Below are positions 43,701 through 51,263 of a DNA stretch of 64,000 bases, in pieces; position 1 is the stretch's first letter; every line of letters starts with the position of its first letter. The notes under the pieces were generated by a model, which was not told the origin of the DNA, did not search any database, and worked only from the letters and a program-made list of their open reading frames with translations. The DNA is from an uncultured Jannaschia sp. (GTDB lineage Bacteria; Pseudomonadota; Alphaproteobacteria; Rhodobacterales; Rhodobacteraceae): the NCBI RefSeq assembly GCF_947494055.1, contig NZ_CANLTR010000015.1:1-64000 (forward strand), in the 5' to 3' direction. The translations under genes were made by a program, and so were the position numbers.

Positions 43701-43761
43701 GGAGCACAATGCTCCGAATTCCGACGCAGCATTTCATTGCCCCCACCCGATGCTGCGTCGG
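43701..43761. repeat. Two adjacent perfect inverted repeats
   Basis: GGAGCA (43701-43706) pairs with TGCTCC (43710-43715) around CAA. CCGACGCAGCAT (43721-43732) pairs perfectly with ATGCTGCGTCGG (43750-43761), a 12-bp stem with a 17-base loop. The pair lies beyond the ilvE terminator and upstream of DUF2794, so it is not needed to end ilvE. It could be part of a small RNA, an operator or a remnant of a mobile element end. Confidence 0.45.
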
Positions 43762-43805
43762 TGCATCACCCGGGTCCGTCCATCTGGGTCGGCCCGGCGT
43801 CCGGA

Positions 43806-43832
43806 CGGCTCCGTCCCCAAGGGGCGGAGCCG
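43806..43832 (-). terminator. Hairpin ending ilvE
   Basis: CGGCTCCG (43806-43813) pairs with CGGAGCCG (43825-43832), and inside it CCCC pairs with GGGG around AA. It begins about 18 bases after the ilvE stop. The minus strand shows no long U-run after it. Confidence 0.65.
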
Positions 43833-43850
43833 TTCCACCCTCGCGGCCGG

Positions 43851-44720
43851 CTAGCTTCGGACGAGCGTCTCGTAGGCCTCGGCGATGTCGCGCGTCATCG
43901 CCCCGACCTCGAAGTTGTAGTCGCCGATCTGCCCGACCGGCGTGACCTCCGCCGCCGTCCCGGTCAGCCAGCACTGCTCGAAGCCCTCCAGCTCCTCCGG
44001 CATGATGTGACGCTCGTGGACCTTGATCTGCCGATCGGCCAGCAGGCCCAGCACGGTCTGGCGCGTGATGCCGTTGAGGAAGCAGTCCGGCTTGGGCGTG
44101 TGCACCTCGCCGTTCCTCACGAAGAAGATGTTGGCCCCCGTCGCCTCGGCCACGTAGCCGCGATAGTCGAACATCATCGCGTCGGAGCAGCCTTTCGCCT
44201 CGGCGGCATGCTTCGACATCGTGCAGATCATGTAGAGGCCGGACGCCTTGGCGTGGCTCGGCGCCGTCTCCGGCGAAGGACGCTTCCACTTGGCGATGTC
44301 GAGCCTGGCGCCGCGCATCTTGGCGTCGCCGTAATAGCTGCCCCAGGCCCAGGTCGCGACCGCCACGCGGATCGGATTGCGCGAGGAGCTGACCCCCATG
44401 TCCTCGCCCGCCCCGCGCCAGGCCAGCACGCGGACATAGGCGTCTTCCAGCCCGTTGGCGCGCATGGTCTCGTACTTGGCGGCCTCGATCTCGTCGACGG
44501 TCCAGGGGATCTCCATGTCGAGCGCGCGACCCGAGTCGATCAGGCGCTGCGAATGCTTGCGGCTTTCGAAGATCGTGCCCGAATAGGCCCGCTCACCCTC
44601 GAAAACGGCGCTCGCGTAATGCATCGCATGGGTCAGCAGGTGGACATTCGCGTCCTTCCAGTCGACCAGGGTGCCATCCATCCAGATCCGCCCGTCGAGC
44701 TCCGCATATGACCCGGCCAT
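43851..44720 (-). CDS. ilvE: Branched-chain amino acid aminotransferase
   Basis: A 289-residue fold-type IV PLP enzyme that transaminates the keto acids of leucine, isoleucine and valine. PLP lysine Lys158 lies in TAPSHAKASGLYMICT. VHLLTHAMHYASAVFEGERA and the signature EATGANIFFVRNGEVHTP are typical of IlvE. ATG 44720 has GGAG six bases upstream; ATG 44732 is possible. It is divergent from petP, with a strong -35/-10 pair in the shared region. A hairpin follows the stop. Confidence 0.96.
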   Translation of the reverse strand: MAGSYAELDGRIWMDGTLVDWKDANVHLLTHAMHYASAVFEGERAYSGTIFESRKHSQRLIDSGRALDMEIPWTVDEIEAAKYETMRANGLEDAYVRVLAWRGAGEDMGVSSSRNPIRVAVATWAWGSYYGDAKMRGARLDIAKWKRPSPETAPSHAKASGLYMICTMSKHAAEAKGCSDAMMFDYRGYVAEATGANIFFVRNGEVHTPKPDCFLNGITRQTVLGLLADRQIKVHERHIMPEELEGFEQCWLTGTAAEVTPVGQIGDYNFEVGAMTRDIAEAYETLVRS

Positions 44721-44789
44721 CGTCGTCTCCATCTCGTATGTGTCGCAAGCGTGTCCGCTTCGGACATATTGTTGCGTTAAATCTTCGCG

Positions 44790-44818
44790 TCGCTAACAAT
44801 CGGTCCTTGGAATGTCAA
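44790..44818 (-). promoter_or_regulatory. Predicted ilvE promoter
   Basis: Minus strand: -35 TTGACA (44818-44813), 17-base spacer, -10 TAGCGA (44795-44790). The consensus-quality -35 and exact spacing support a sigma-70-type promoter. The leader of about 60 bases includes the inverted repeat TGTCCG/CGGACA (44752-44766). The -35 overlaps the face-to-face petP promoter. Confidence 0.6.
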
Positions 44819-44835
44819 TAAGGCTGACATAGTTT
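44807..44835 (+). promoter_or_regulatory. Predicted petP promoter with palindromic spacer
   Basis: Plus strand: -35 TTGGAA (44807-44812), a 17-base spacer that is itself the inverted repeat TGTCA-ATAAGGC-TGACA (44813-44829), and -10 TAGTTT (44830-44835). The palindrome has the size of a MarR-family site, so PetP may repress itself here and also affect ilvE. Confidence 0.45.
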
Positions 44836-44851
44836 CGGAGCAGGAGGCGGG

Positions 44852-45340
44852 ATGACCAAGGATCAGAGCGAAAATCTCCTGTTCCTGACGGACGAACAGC
44901 TCCGGCGGGCGACGGAGGCGATGTTCTTCGCCTATCGCGGTTTCACCGCCGACCCCGACCGCATCCTTGCCGGCTACGATTACGGACGGGCGCATCACCG
45001 CGCGATCCATTTCATCCATCGCACCCCGGGCACGACGGTGAACAACCTCCTGAGCATTCTCGGCGTCACCAAGCAGTCGCTGAACCGCGTCCTGCGCACG
45101 CTGGTGGAGGACGGGCTGGTGGACAGCCGCGTCGGCGACCGCGACCGGCGGGAGCGGCATCTCCACCTGACCGAATCCGGCGAAGCCCTCGAGCGGGAAC
45201 TGTCGGATGCGCAGCGCGCGCGGATGCGCGCGGCCTTCCGCGAGGCCGGCCCGGTGGCTGTGGCTGGCTTTCGGGAGGTTCTCGAACATATGATGGACCC
45301 GGAACTCAGGCGGCACTTCACGGCCGCGAAGGATAGCTGA
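44852..45340 (+). CDS. petP: MarR-family regulator PetP
   Basis: A 162-residue MarR-type winged-helix regulator. TVNNLLSILGVTKQSLNRVL is the recognition region, and the wing DSRVGDRDRRERHLHLTESG follows it. The gene order ilvE-marR-response regulator and the match to Rhodobacter PetP (petPR, near the cytochrome bc1 genes there) support the name; petABC is not in the window. GGAGG precedes ATG 44852. It is separated from petR by only three bases. Confidence 0.8.
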   Translation: MTKDQSENLLFLTDEQLRRATEAMFFAYRGFTADPDRILAGYDYGRAHHRAIHFIHRTPGTTVNNLLSILGVTKQSLNRVLRTLVEDGLVDSRVGDRDRRERHLHLTESGEALERELSDAQRARMRAAFREAGPVAVAGFREVLEHMMDPELRRHFTAAKDS

Positions 45341-45343
45341 CGC

Positions 45344-46075
45344 ATGAACGACGCGCGGGCCGCGCAGGATGGCCGGGAGGCCCCGACGCTGCAGACTCAC
45401 GTCCTTCTCGTGGACGATGACGCACGGATTCGCGGGCTGTTGCAGAAGTTCCTGATGCGCAACGGCTACCTCGCGACGGCCGCGCGCGACGCCGATCATG
45501 CGCGCCGGCTGCTCGCCGGGCTCGACTTCGACCTCGCCGTGCTCGACGTGATGATGCCGGGCGACAACGGCTATGTCCTCTGCGCCGAAATCCGCGAAAC
45601 CCGCGACATGCCGATCCTGATGCTGACCGCACGCGGCGAGACGTCGGACCGGATCACCGGGCTCGAGGCGGGCGCGGACGACTACCTTCCGAAGCCGTTC
45701 GAACCGAAGGAGCTTCTGCTGCGTCTCCGGGCCATCCTGCGCCGCGCCCCGGCCACCGGCAGCGCGATGCCGAAGATCCTGCATCTCGGGCCGCTGCGCT
45801 ACGATCTCGACCGGGGGGAACTCCTGCGCGGCGAGGATTCCGTGCGACTTACGATCACCGAGACGACCCTGATGCGCACCCTCGCCGCCAACCCGCATGA
45901 ACCCGTTTCGCGCACCTCCCTCGTGGAGAAGCTCGGCCGCGACGGCGAGATGTCGAGCGAGCGCGCCGTCGACGTGCAGATCACCCGCCTCCGGCGCAAG
46001 CTGGAGGCCGACCCGAAACAGCCACGCTACCTGCAGACCGTGCGGGGCGAGGGCTACATGCTGGCACCAGATTGA
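45344..46075 (+). CDS. petR: OmpR-family response regulator PetR
   Basis: A 243-residue regulator. The receiver domain has phospho-acceptor Asp68 (LAVLDVMMPGDNGYVL), Asp24-26 (LLVDDDARI), Thr95 and Lys117 (DYLPKPFEP). The C-terminal winged helix has ERAVDVQITRLRRKLEADP and YLQTVRGEGYML. In Rhodobacter PetR is needed for photosynthetic/respiratory growth, and a cognate kinase is not adjacent; none is seen here either. The stop overlaps the deacetylase start as TGATG. Confidence 0.85.
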   Translation: MNDARAAQDGREAPTLQTHVLLVDDDARIRGLLQKFLMRNGYLATAARDADHARRLLAGLDFDLAVLDVMMPGDNGYVLCAEIRETRDMPILMLTARGETSDRITGLEAGADDYLPKPFEPKELLLRLRAILRRAPATGSAMPKILHLGPLRYDLDRGELLRGEDSVRLTITETTLMRTLAANPHEPVSRTSLVEKLGRDGEMSSERAVDVQITRLRRKLEADPKQPRYLQTVRGEGYMLAPD

Positions 46076-47001
46076 TGACCCTTCTCATTACCCATCCCGA
46101 CGCCGACCTTCACGTCACGCCGCCCGGCCATCCCGAGCAGGTCGCCCGCCTGCCCGCGATCCGGCGGGCGCTCGACGGCATGCCGCTCGACCGGCGCGAC
46201 GCGCTCCCGGCCACGGACACGCATCTGCTGCGCTGTCACCCGCAGGACTATCTCGACCGAATCGACGCCGCATCCCCGTCCGAAGGCTGGGCGCAGCTCG
46301 ATGCCGACACGTTCCTCGCCCCCGGCTCGCTGAACGCCGCGCGGCTCGCCGCCGGCGGCGCCGTGCAGGCCGTGGACGCCGTGCTGGAGGACCGGAGCCG
46401 CACCGCCTTCGTCGCCATGCGTCCGCCCGGTCATCACGCGGAGACGGCGACGCCGATGGGCTTCTGCCTCTTCGGCACGGTCGCCATCGCCGCGAAGCAC
46501 GCGCTCGACCACCACGGACTCGACCGCGTGGCGGTGGTCGATTTCGACGTCCACCACGGCAACGGCACGCAGGATCTCCTTTGGGACGAGGCGCGGACGC
46601 TCTTCGTGTCGACGCATCAATCGCCGCTCTGGCCGGGCACCGGCGCGGCATCGGAGCAGGGAGCGCATGACAACGTGATGAACGTGCCCCTGCCGCCCGG
46701 CTCGGATGGCAGCACGGTCCGCGCGCGGTTCACGAACGACATCCTGCCCCGGCTGGAGGCGTTCGCACCGAAGCTCGTCCTGATCTCGGCCGGGTTCGAC
46801 GCGCATCGCGCCGACCCGCTCGCCAACCTGAACTGGGACACGGCGGATTACGTCTGGCTCACCGAGCGGATATGCGAACTCGCCGAGCGACATGCGCGGG
46901 GTCGGGTGGTGTCGTGCCTGGAAGGCGGCTATGACCTCGACGCGCTGGCGGAGGCCAGCGCCGCCCATGTGGACGTGCTGCGAGGACATGACGATGGCTG
47001 A
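46075..47001 (+). CDS. Histone deacetylase-like amidohydrolase
   Basis: A 308-residue zinc hydrolase of the HDAC/AcuC/acetylpolyamine amidohydrolase family. The active-site dyad is in MRPPGHHAETATPMGFCLFG, zinc ligands are in VVDFDVHHGNGTQDLL, and SAGFDAHRADPLANL gives the Asp ligand. It removes acyl groups from amines such as polyamines or lysines. ATG 46075 overlaps the petR stop. The gene is commonly found before xseB in this bacterial group (from memory). Confidence 0.93.
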   Translation: MTLLITHPDADLHVTPPGHPEQVARLPAIRRALDGMPLDRRDALPATDTHLLRCHPQDYLDRIDAASPSEGWAQLDADTFLAPGSLNAARLAAGGAVQAVDAVLEDRSRTAFVAMRPPGHHAETATPMGFCLFGTVAIAAKHALDHHGLDRVAVVDFDVHHGNGTQDLLWDEARTLFVSTHQSPLWPGTGAASEQGAHDNVMNVPLPPGSDGSTVRARFTNDILPRLEAFAPKLVLISAGFDAHRADPLANLNWDTADYVWLTERICELAERHARGRVVSCLEGGYDLDALAEASAAHVDVLRGHDDG

Positions 47002-47239
47002 CGCCCCCGACGACGTGAACACGATGAGCTTCGAGCAGGCCATCGCCGAACTGGAACGCGTGGTGAACCAGCTTGACCGCGGCGACGTGCCCCTCGACGA
47101 ATCCATCAAACTTTACGAGCGCGGCGCGGCGCTGAAGGCCCGCTGCGACGCCAAGCTCAAGGAAGCCGAGGAGAAGGTCGAGCAGATCACCCTCGACGCG
47201 GGCGGCAATCCCACCGGCACCCGGCCCGCCGACCCGTGA
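46994..47239 (+). CDS. xseB: Exodeoxyribonuclease VII small subunit
   Basis: An 81-residue protein with the family core MSFEQAIAELERVVNQLDRG and VPLDESIKLYERGAALK, a coiled-coil that binds XseA. It helps degrade single-stranded DNA. ATG 46994 has GAGG nine bases upstream and overlaps the preceding stop codon by eight bases. The gene begins the xseB-ispA-dxs cassette. xseA is not in the window. Confidence 0.95.
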   Translation: MADAPDDVNTMSFEQAIAELERVVNQLDRGDVPLDESIKLYERGAALKARCDAKLKEAEEKVEQITLDAGGNPTGTRPADP

Positions 47240-48105
47240 GCCTCGCCGAAAGGCTGCGCGCGGCGCAGGACGACACGCAATCCGCACTCGACGTCGCGCT
47301 GGCGCTGTTCGACGGGCCCGTCGGCGACGCGATGCGCTACGCCAGCGCCGGCGGAAAGCGGCTTCGCGCGTTCCTCGTGCTGGAGACGTCGGCGCTTTTC
47401 GACGTGCCCCGTGCCCGCGCCCTGCGCGCCGCGGCCGCCATCGAGGCGGTGCATGCCTATTCGCTGATCCACGACGATCTGCCCTGCATGGACGACGACG
47501 ACATGCGCCGGGGCCGGCCAACCGTGCACCGCCGCTGGGACGAGGCCACCGCCGTCCTGGCCGGGGACGCGCTCCAGACCTGCGCCTTCGAGCTTCTCGC
47601 CGGGGCGGAAACCGACCCTGACCCGGCAATCCGCGCCGAGCTCGTCCTGACGCTGGCACAGGCGGCGGGCGCGGCCGGCATGGTCCGGGGTCAGGCGCTC
47701 GACATCGCGGCCGAGACGGCGGCCGAGCCGCTCGACCTCCACGCCATCACCGAGTTGCAGCGGTTGAAGACCGGCCGCCTCCTCGAATGGCCCTGCCGCG
47801 CCGGCGCCATTCTGGGCCGCGCCGATCCCGCGCCGCTCCTCGCCTACGCCCGCCATCTGGGGCTCGCGTTCCAGATCGTCGACGACCTCCTCGACGTGGA
47901 GGGCGATGCCGCGGCGATGGGCAAGGCCGCGGGCAAGGATGCCGAGGCAGGCAAGGCCACCTTCGTCTCGCTCCTCGGCGTCGCCGAGGCCCGTGCCCGT
48001 GCCGATGCTCTCGTGACCGACGCCGAGGGCGCCCTTTTGCCCTTCGGCGACCGGGCTGCTAGCCTGATCTCGGTCGCGCGCTACGTCGTCGACCGCGACA
48101 GATGA
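47236..48105 (+). CDS. ispA: Farnesyl/geranylgeranyl diphosphate synthase
   Basis: A 289-residue prenyl transferase that condenses IPP with allylic diphosphates. The first aspartate-rich motif is [17 protein letters not shown] (about 78-94) and the second is [26 protein letters not shown] binds IPP. The start is GTG 47236, overlapping the xseB stop as GTGA. Its product feeds quinone, carotenoid and undecaprenyl synthesis. dxs follows after 25 bases. Confidence 0.95.
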   Translation: MSLAERLRAAQDDTQSALDVALALFDGPVGDAMRYASAGGKRLRAFLVLETSALFDVPRARALRAAAAIEAVHAYSLIHDDLPCMDDDDMRRGRPTVHRRWDEATAVLAGDALQTCAFELLAGAETDPDPAIRAELVLTLAQAAGAAGMVRGQALDIAAETAAEPLDLHAITELQRLKTGRLLEWPCRAGAILGRADPAPLLAYARHLGLAFQIVDDLLDVEGDAAAMGKAAGKDAEAGKATFVSLLGVAEARARADALVTDAEGALLPFGDRAASLISVARYVVDRDR

Positions 48106-48130
48106 GGCCCCGACCGATGACCCCGACAGC

Positions 48131-50044
48131 ATGACCGCGTCCGACACCCCCCTTCTCAACCGCGTTGCCGGTCCCGCCGACCTGCGGCCGATGTCCGACC
48201 GGGACCTGCGGCAGCTGGCCGACGAGCTCCGCTCCGAGACGATCCACGCCGTCTCCCGCACCGGCGGGCATCTGGGCGCAGGGCTTGGCGTGGTCGAGTT
48301 GACGGTGGCGCTGCACGCGGTCTTCGACACGCCGCGCGACAAGCTGATCTGGGATGTCTCGCACCAGAGCTATCCGCACAAGATCCTCACCGGCCGCCGC
48401 GACCGGATGGGTACGCTGCGCCAGCGGGCCGGTCTGTCGGGCTTCACCAAGCGGAGCGAGTCGCCGTATGACCCGTTCGGCGCGGCGCATGCCTCCACCT
48501 CGATCAGCGCGGCGCTCGGCTTCGCCACGGGCCGCGAACTCGGCGCGGGCGATGTGGGCGACGCCATCGCGGTGATCGGCGACGGCGCGCTGACCGGCGG
48601 CATGGCCTACGAGGCTCTCAACCATGCGGGCCATCTCGGCACCCGCCTGATCGTCGTGCTGAACGACAACGAGATGTCGATCGCGCCCCCGGTCGGCGCG
48701 ATGTCCTCCTACCTGTCGCGCCTCTATGCGGGCGCGCCGTTCCAGGACTTCAAGGCAGCCGCCAAGGAAGCCGTCGGCTACCTGCCCACGCCCTTCCAGG
48801 AGGGCGCGCGGCGCGCGAAGGAGATGCTGAAGGGCATGACCTTCGGCGGCACGCTCTTCGAGGAGCTGGGCTTCAGCTATGTCGGCCCGATCGACGGGCA
48901 CGACATGGACAGCCTGTTGAGCGTGCTTCGCACCGTGAAGTCGCGCGCGACCGGGCCGATCCTGATCCACGCGATCACCAAGAAGGGCAAGGGTTTCAGC
49001 CCGGCGGAGAGCGCGGTCGACGGGGGCCACGCGACCTCCAAGTTCGACGTGACGACCGGCGCGCAGGCCAAGGCCGCATCGAACGCGCCGAGCTACACCA
49101 AGGTCTTCGCGCAGAGCCTGATCAGCGAGGCCGAGCGCGACGACCGCATCGTCGCGATCACCGCCGCCATGCCGGACGGAACCGGCCTCAACCTCTTCGC
49201 CGAACGCTTCCCCGCCCGTTGCTTCGATGTAGGCATCGCCGAGCAGCACGGCGTGACCTTCTGCGCCGGGCTCGCCGCGTCGGGAATGAAGCCGTTCTGT
49301 GCGATCTACTCGACCTTCCTGCAACGCGGCTACGATCAGGTCGTCCACGACGTCGCGCTGCAGAACCTGCCCGTGCGCTTCGCGATCGACCGCGCCGGGC
49401 TGGTCGGCGCCGACGGCGCCACCCATGCCGGCAGCTTCGACGTCGCCTACCTGTCGAACCTGCCGAACTTCGTGGTCATGGCCGCTGCCGATGAAGCGGA
49501 ACTCCGCCACATGGTCGCCACCGCCGCGGCGCATGGCACCGGCCCCATCGCCTTCCGCTTCCCGCGGGGCGAGGGCGTCGGCGTCGAGATGCCGGAACGC
49601 GGCACGCCGATCGAGATCGGGCGCGGCCGGATGATTCACGAGGGCGAGCGGGTGGCGATCCTGTCCTTCGGTGCCCGCCTGCCGGAAGTCGAGGCGGCGC
49701 GCGAGAAGCTGATCGCGCGCGGCATTTCCCCGAGCGTGGCCGACGCCCGCTTCGCCAAGCCGCTCGACCGCGACCTGATCCTGCGGCTCGCCCGGGATCA
49801 CGAGGCGTTGATCACCATCGAGGAAGGCGCGGTCGGCGGTTTCGGCAGCCACGTCGCGCAGTTGCTGGCCGAGGAAGGCGTCTTCGACAATGGTCTGCGT
49901 TACCGGTCGATGGTCCTGCCGGATGCGTTCCTCGATCAGGGCGCGCCGGGCGAGATGTATGCGGAGGCCGGCCTGACGGCGGCGGATATCGAGCGCAAGG
50001 TGCTCGAAACGCTGGACCTCGGCGTCATGCGCGCCCGGGCCTGA
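48131..50044 (+). CDS. dxs: 1-deoxy-D-xylulose-5-phosphate synthase
   Basis: A 637-residue thiamine-diphosphate enzyme that makes DXP from pyruvate and glyceraldehyde 3-phosphate, the first step of the MEP pathway. The N-terminal third shows TPP/Mg motif [20 protein letters not shown] and [20 protein letters not shown]. The middle domain has [17 protein letters not shown] and the C-terminal domain [13 protein letters not shown]. Length matches the family. It completes the isoprenoid cassette with ispA. A hairpin lies behind its stop. Confidence 0.97.
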   Translation: MTASDTPLLNRVAGPADLRPMSDRDLRQLADELRSETIHAVSRTGGHLGAGLGVVELTVALHAVFDTPRDKLIWDVSHQSYPHKILTGRRDRMGTLRQRAGLSGFTKRSESPYDPFGAAHASTSISAALGFATGRELGAGDVGDAIAVIGDGALTGGMAYEALNHAGHLGTRLIVVLNDNEMSIAPPVGAMSSYLSRLYAGAPFQDFKAAAKEAVGYLPTPFQEGARRAKEMLKGMTFGGTLFEELGFSYVGPIDGHDMDSLLSVLRTVKSRATGPILIHAITKKGKGFSPAESAVDGGHATSKFDVTTGAQAKAASNAPSYTKVFAQSLISEAERDDRIVAITAAMPDGTGLNLFAERFPARCFDVGIAEQHGVTFCAGLAASGMKPFCAIYSTFLQRGYDQVVHDVALQNLPVRFAIDRAGLVGADGATHAGSFDVAYLSNLPNFVVMAAADEAELRHMVATAAAHGTGPIAFRFPRGEGVGVEMPERGTPIEIGRGRMIHEGERVAILSFGARLPEVEAAREKLIARGISPSVADARFAKPLDRDLILRLARDHEALITIEEGAVGGFGSHVAQLLAEEGVFDNGLRYRSMVLPDAFLDQGAPGEMYAEAGLTAADIERKVLETLDLGVMRARA

Positions 50045-50086
50045 CGCCTGAGCTGCTTTCCTGAACGAAGGCGCCCAGAAACGAGA

Positions 50087-50110
50087 AAGGGCATGCCAGA
50101 GCATGCCCTT
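50087..50110. terminator. Bidirectional hairpin between dxs and yjbE-like gene
   Basis: AAGGGCATGC (50087-50096) pairs perfectly with GCATGCCCTT (50101-50110) around CAGA. On the minus strand the stem is followed by TCTCGTTTCT, so it suits the yjbE-like gene best; dxs converges on it from the other side. A smaller repeat TGAGCT/AGCTCA overlaps the yjbE-like stop codon. Confidence 0.7.
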
Positions 50111-50133
50111 CGCAGAAACTATTGAGCTTTAGC

Positions 50134-50406
50134 TCAGTTCGTACCACTCGTGCTGCCGGAACCGCTACCAGGAGTACCCGGCGTGCTGCCGCTGGAATCA
50201 TCGCCGTCGTCATCGTCAGAAACGATCGCGATCAACGCGAGACCGCCGACGAGAACCGACGCCGTGGCCACGGCGGGGTTGTTCATGTCGAACCCGCCGA
50301 AGTTCTGCGTCGACTTGTCGGTCAGGCGCACGTCCTGATCCGCGGATGCGGCAATGGGGGACACCAGCAGCGCGGCTGCGGCGACGGAAGCAAGGATAGT
50401 CTTCAT
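50134..50406 (-). CDS. Small exported YjbE/GfcA-like protein
   Basis: A 90-residue protein: signal peptide ending ASADQ, a short body, a hydrophobic segment (ATASVLVGGLALIAIVS) and a Ser/Gly/Thr/Asp-rich tail ([20 protein letters not shown]). The architecture resembles YjbE/GfcA of the Yjb polysaccharide locus, and yjbF and yjbH lie just upstream on the same strand. GGAG lies eight bases before ATG 50406. GC content is lower than around it. The precise name is inferred from context and composition. Confidence 0.6.
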   Translation of the reverse strand: MKTILASVAAAALLVSPIAASADQDVRLTDKSTQNFGGFDMNNPAVATASVLVGGLALIAIVSDDDDGDDSSGSTPGTPGSGSGSTSGTN

Positions 50407-50591
50407 GAGTGAAACTCCAAATGGCGACGCGATTACCGAGAGAGCTATTCCGGTGACCGCAAGCGATCAAGCGTTTCCGCGATTATCGCTGCAGAAAGAT
50501 GAATCTTCGGCTGCTTGGTCACAGAACGGGCTTCGATCGCGCGAAAACGGAACCGAAAGAACCGCCCATGCGTCACCTTGGCTCCAATTGG

Positions 50592-51263
50592 TCAGTCGTT
50601 CAGTCTGACGAACTCGAAATCGCCCAGTTCGGGCGTGATTCTCTCGACGCTCCGCCTAATCGTTCCACTCGCTTCGACCCAGTAGCGGTTGGTGAACCGC
50701 CCACCGGGTCCGTCGCAACTCTCGGTATACGTACGGGTGTCGTAGCTGCGCCCGTAGATCGTCAGCGTCTCGGTCCCGACCAGCCGCACGTTGCAGAGGA
50801 ACCTATGTGCCTCGATCACGCCCGCGCCATCGATGATGCGGTTCACCCGCACCACACCGTCCGCCCCTCCGGTCGCGAGCGCACGGATCAGGCCGGTCAC
50901 ATCCGTCGTCATACGGTCGAAGCCGAAGCCGCGGGTACCGGCGACGATCCCATCGCGCCGCAGGATCGACTGCCCCGCCGTGTTGCGCCATTCGATTACG
51001 CCTAGGTTTGCACTGTTGGCGAGGAGCGTGAAGCCGACATCTTCCTGCTGCTGGATCACGAGCAGGATCGACACGGGGGCCGAGGCGATCAGTTCCGGGG
51101 TCAGCTGCGCGCGCGCATCCACCGAGGGCGTGTCCGGTCGAACGAGGTCCACCACGGCGGCCGTCGCCAGTCGTAGCGGGGATTGCCGGATGTCGTTGCC
51201 GCATCCCGTCAGCGCGAGGGCGAATGCCGCGGCGAGGCCCGCATGGCGCCAGAACCTTGTCAT
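50592..51263 (-). CDS. yjbF: YjbF/GfcB-family lipoprotein
   Basis: A 223-residue outer-membrane lipoprotein. The lipobox LALTGC (Cys21) ends the signal peptide, and the mature part matches the YjbF/GfcB (DUF2886) pattern with VSILLVIQQQEDVGFTLL, WRNTAGQSILRRDGIVAGTR and GFGFDRMTTDVTGLI. It works with YjbH and YjbG in exporting or anchoring exopolysaccharide. ATG 51263 overlaps the yjbH stop as ATGA. yjbG is not found in the window. Confidence 0.85.
   Translation of the reverse strand: MTRFWRHAGLAAAFALALTGCGNDIRQSPLRLATAAVVDLVRPDTPSVDARAQLTPELIASAPVSILLVIQQQEDVGFTLLANSANLGVIEWRNTAGQSILRRDGIVAGTRGFGFDRMTTDVTGLIRALATGGADGVVRVNRIIDGAGVIEAHRFLCNVRLVGTETLTIYGRSYDTRTYTESCDGPGGRFTNRYWVEASGTIRRSVERITPELGDFEFVRLND

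Larger units (their letters stand above)
43527..43850. other. Gene-free interval with hairpins, 324 bp
   Basis: This interval separates ilvE from DUF2794 (both minus). It contains the ilvE terminator hairpin (43806-43832) and a further pair of perfect inverted repeats (43701-43761). I found no protein-coding frame with a ribosome site. The promoter of the DUF2794 gene should lie between 43527 and 43700. Confidence 0.5.
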
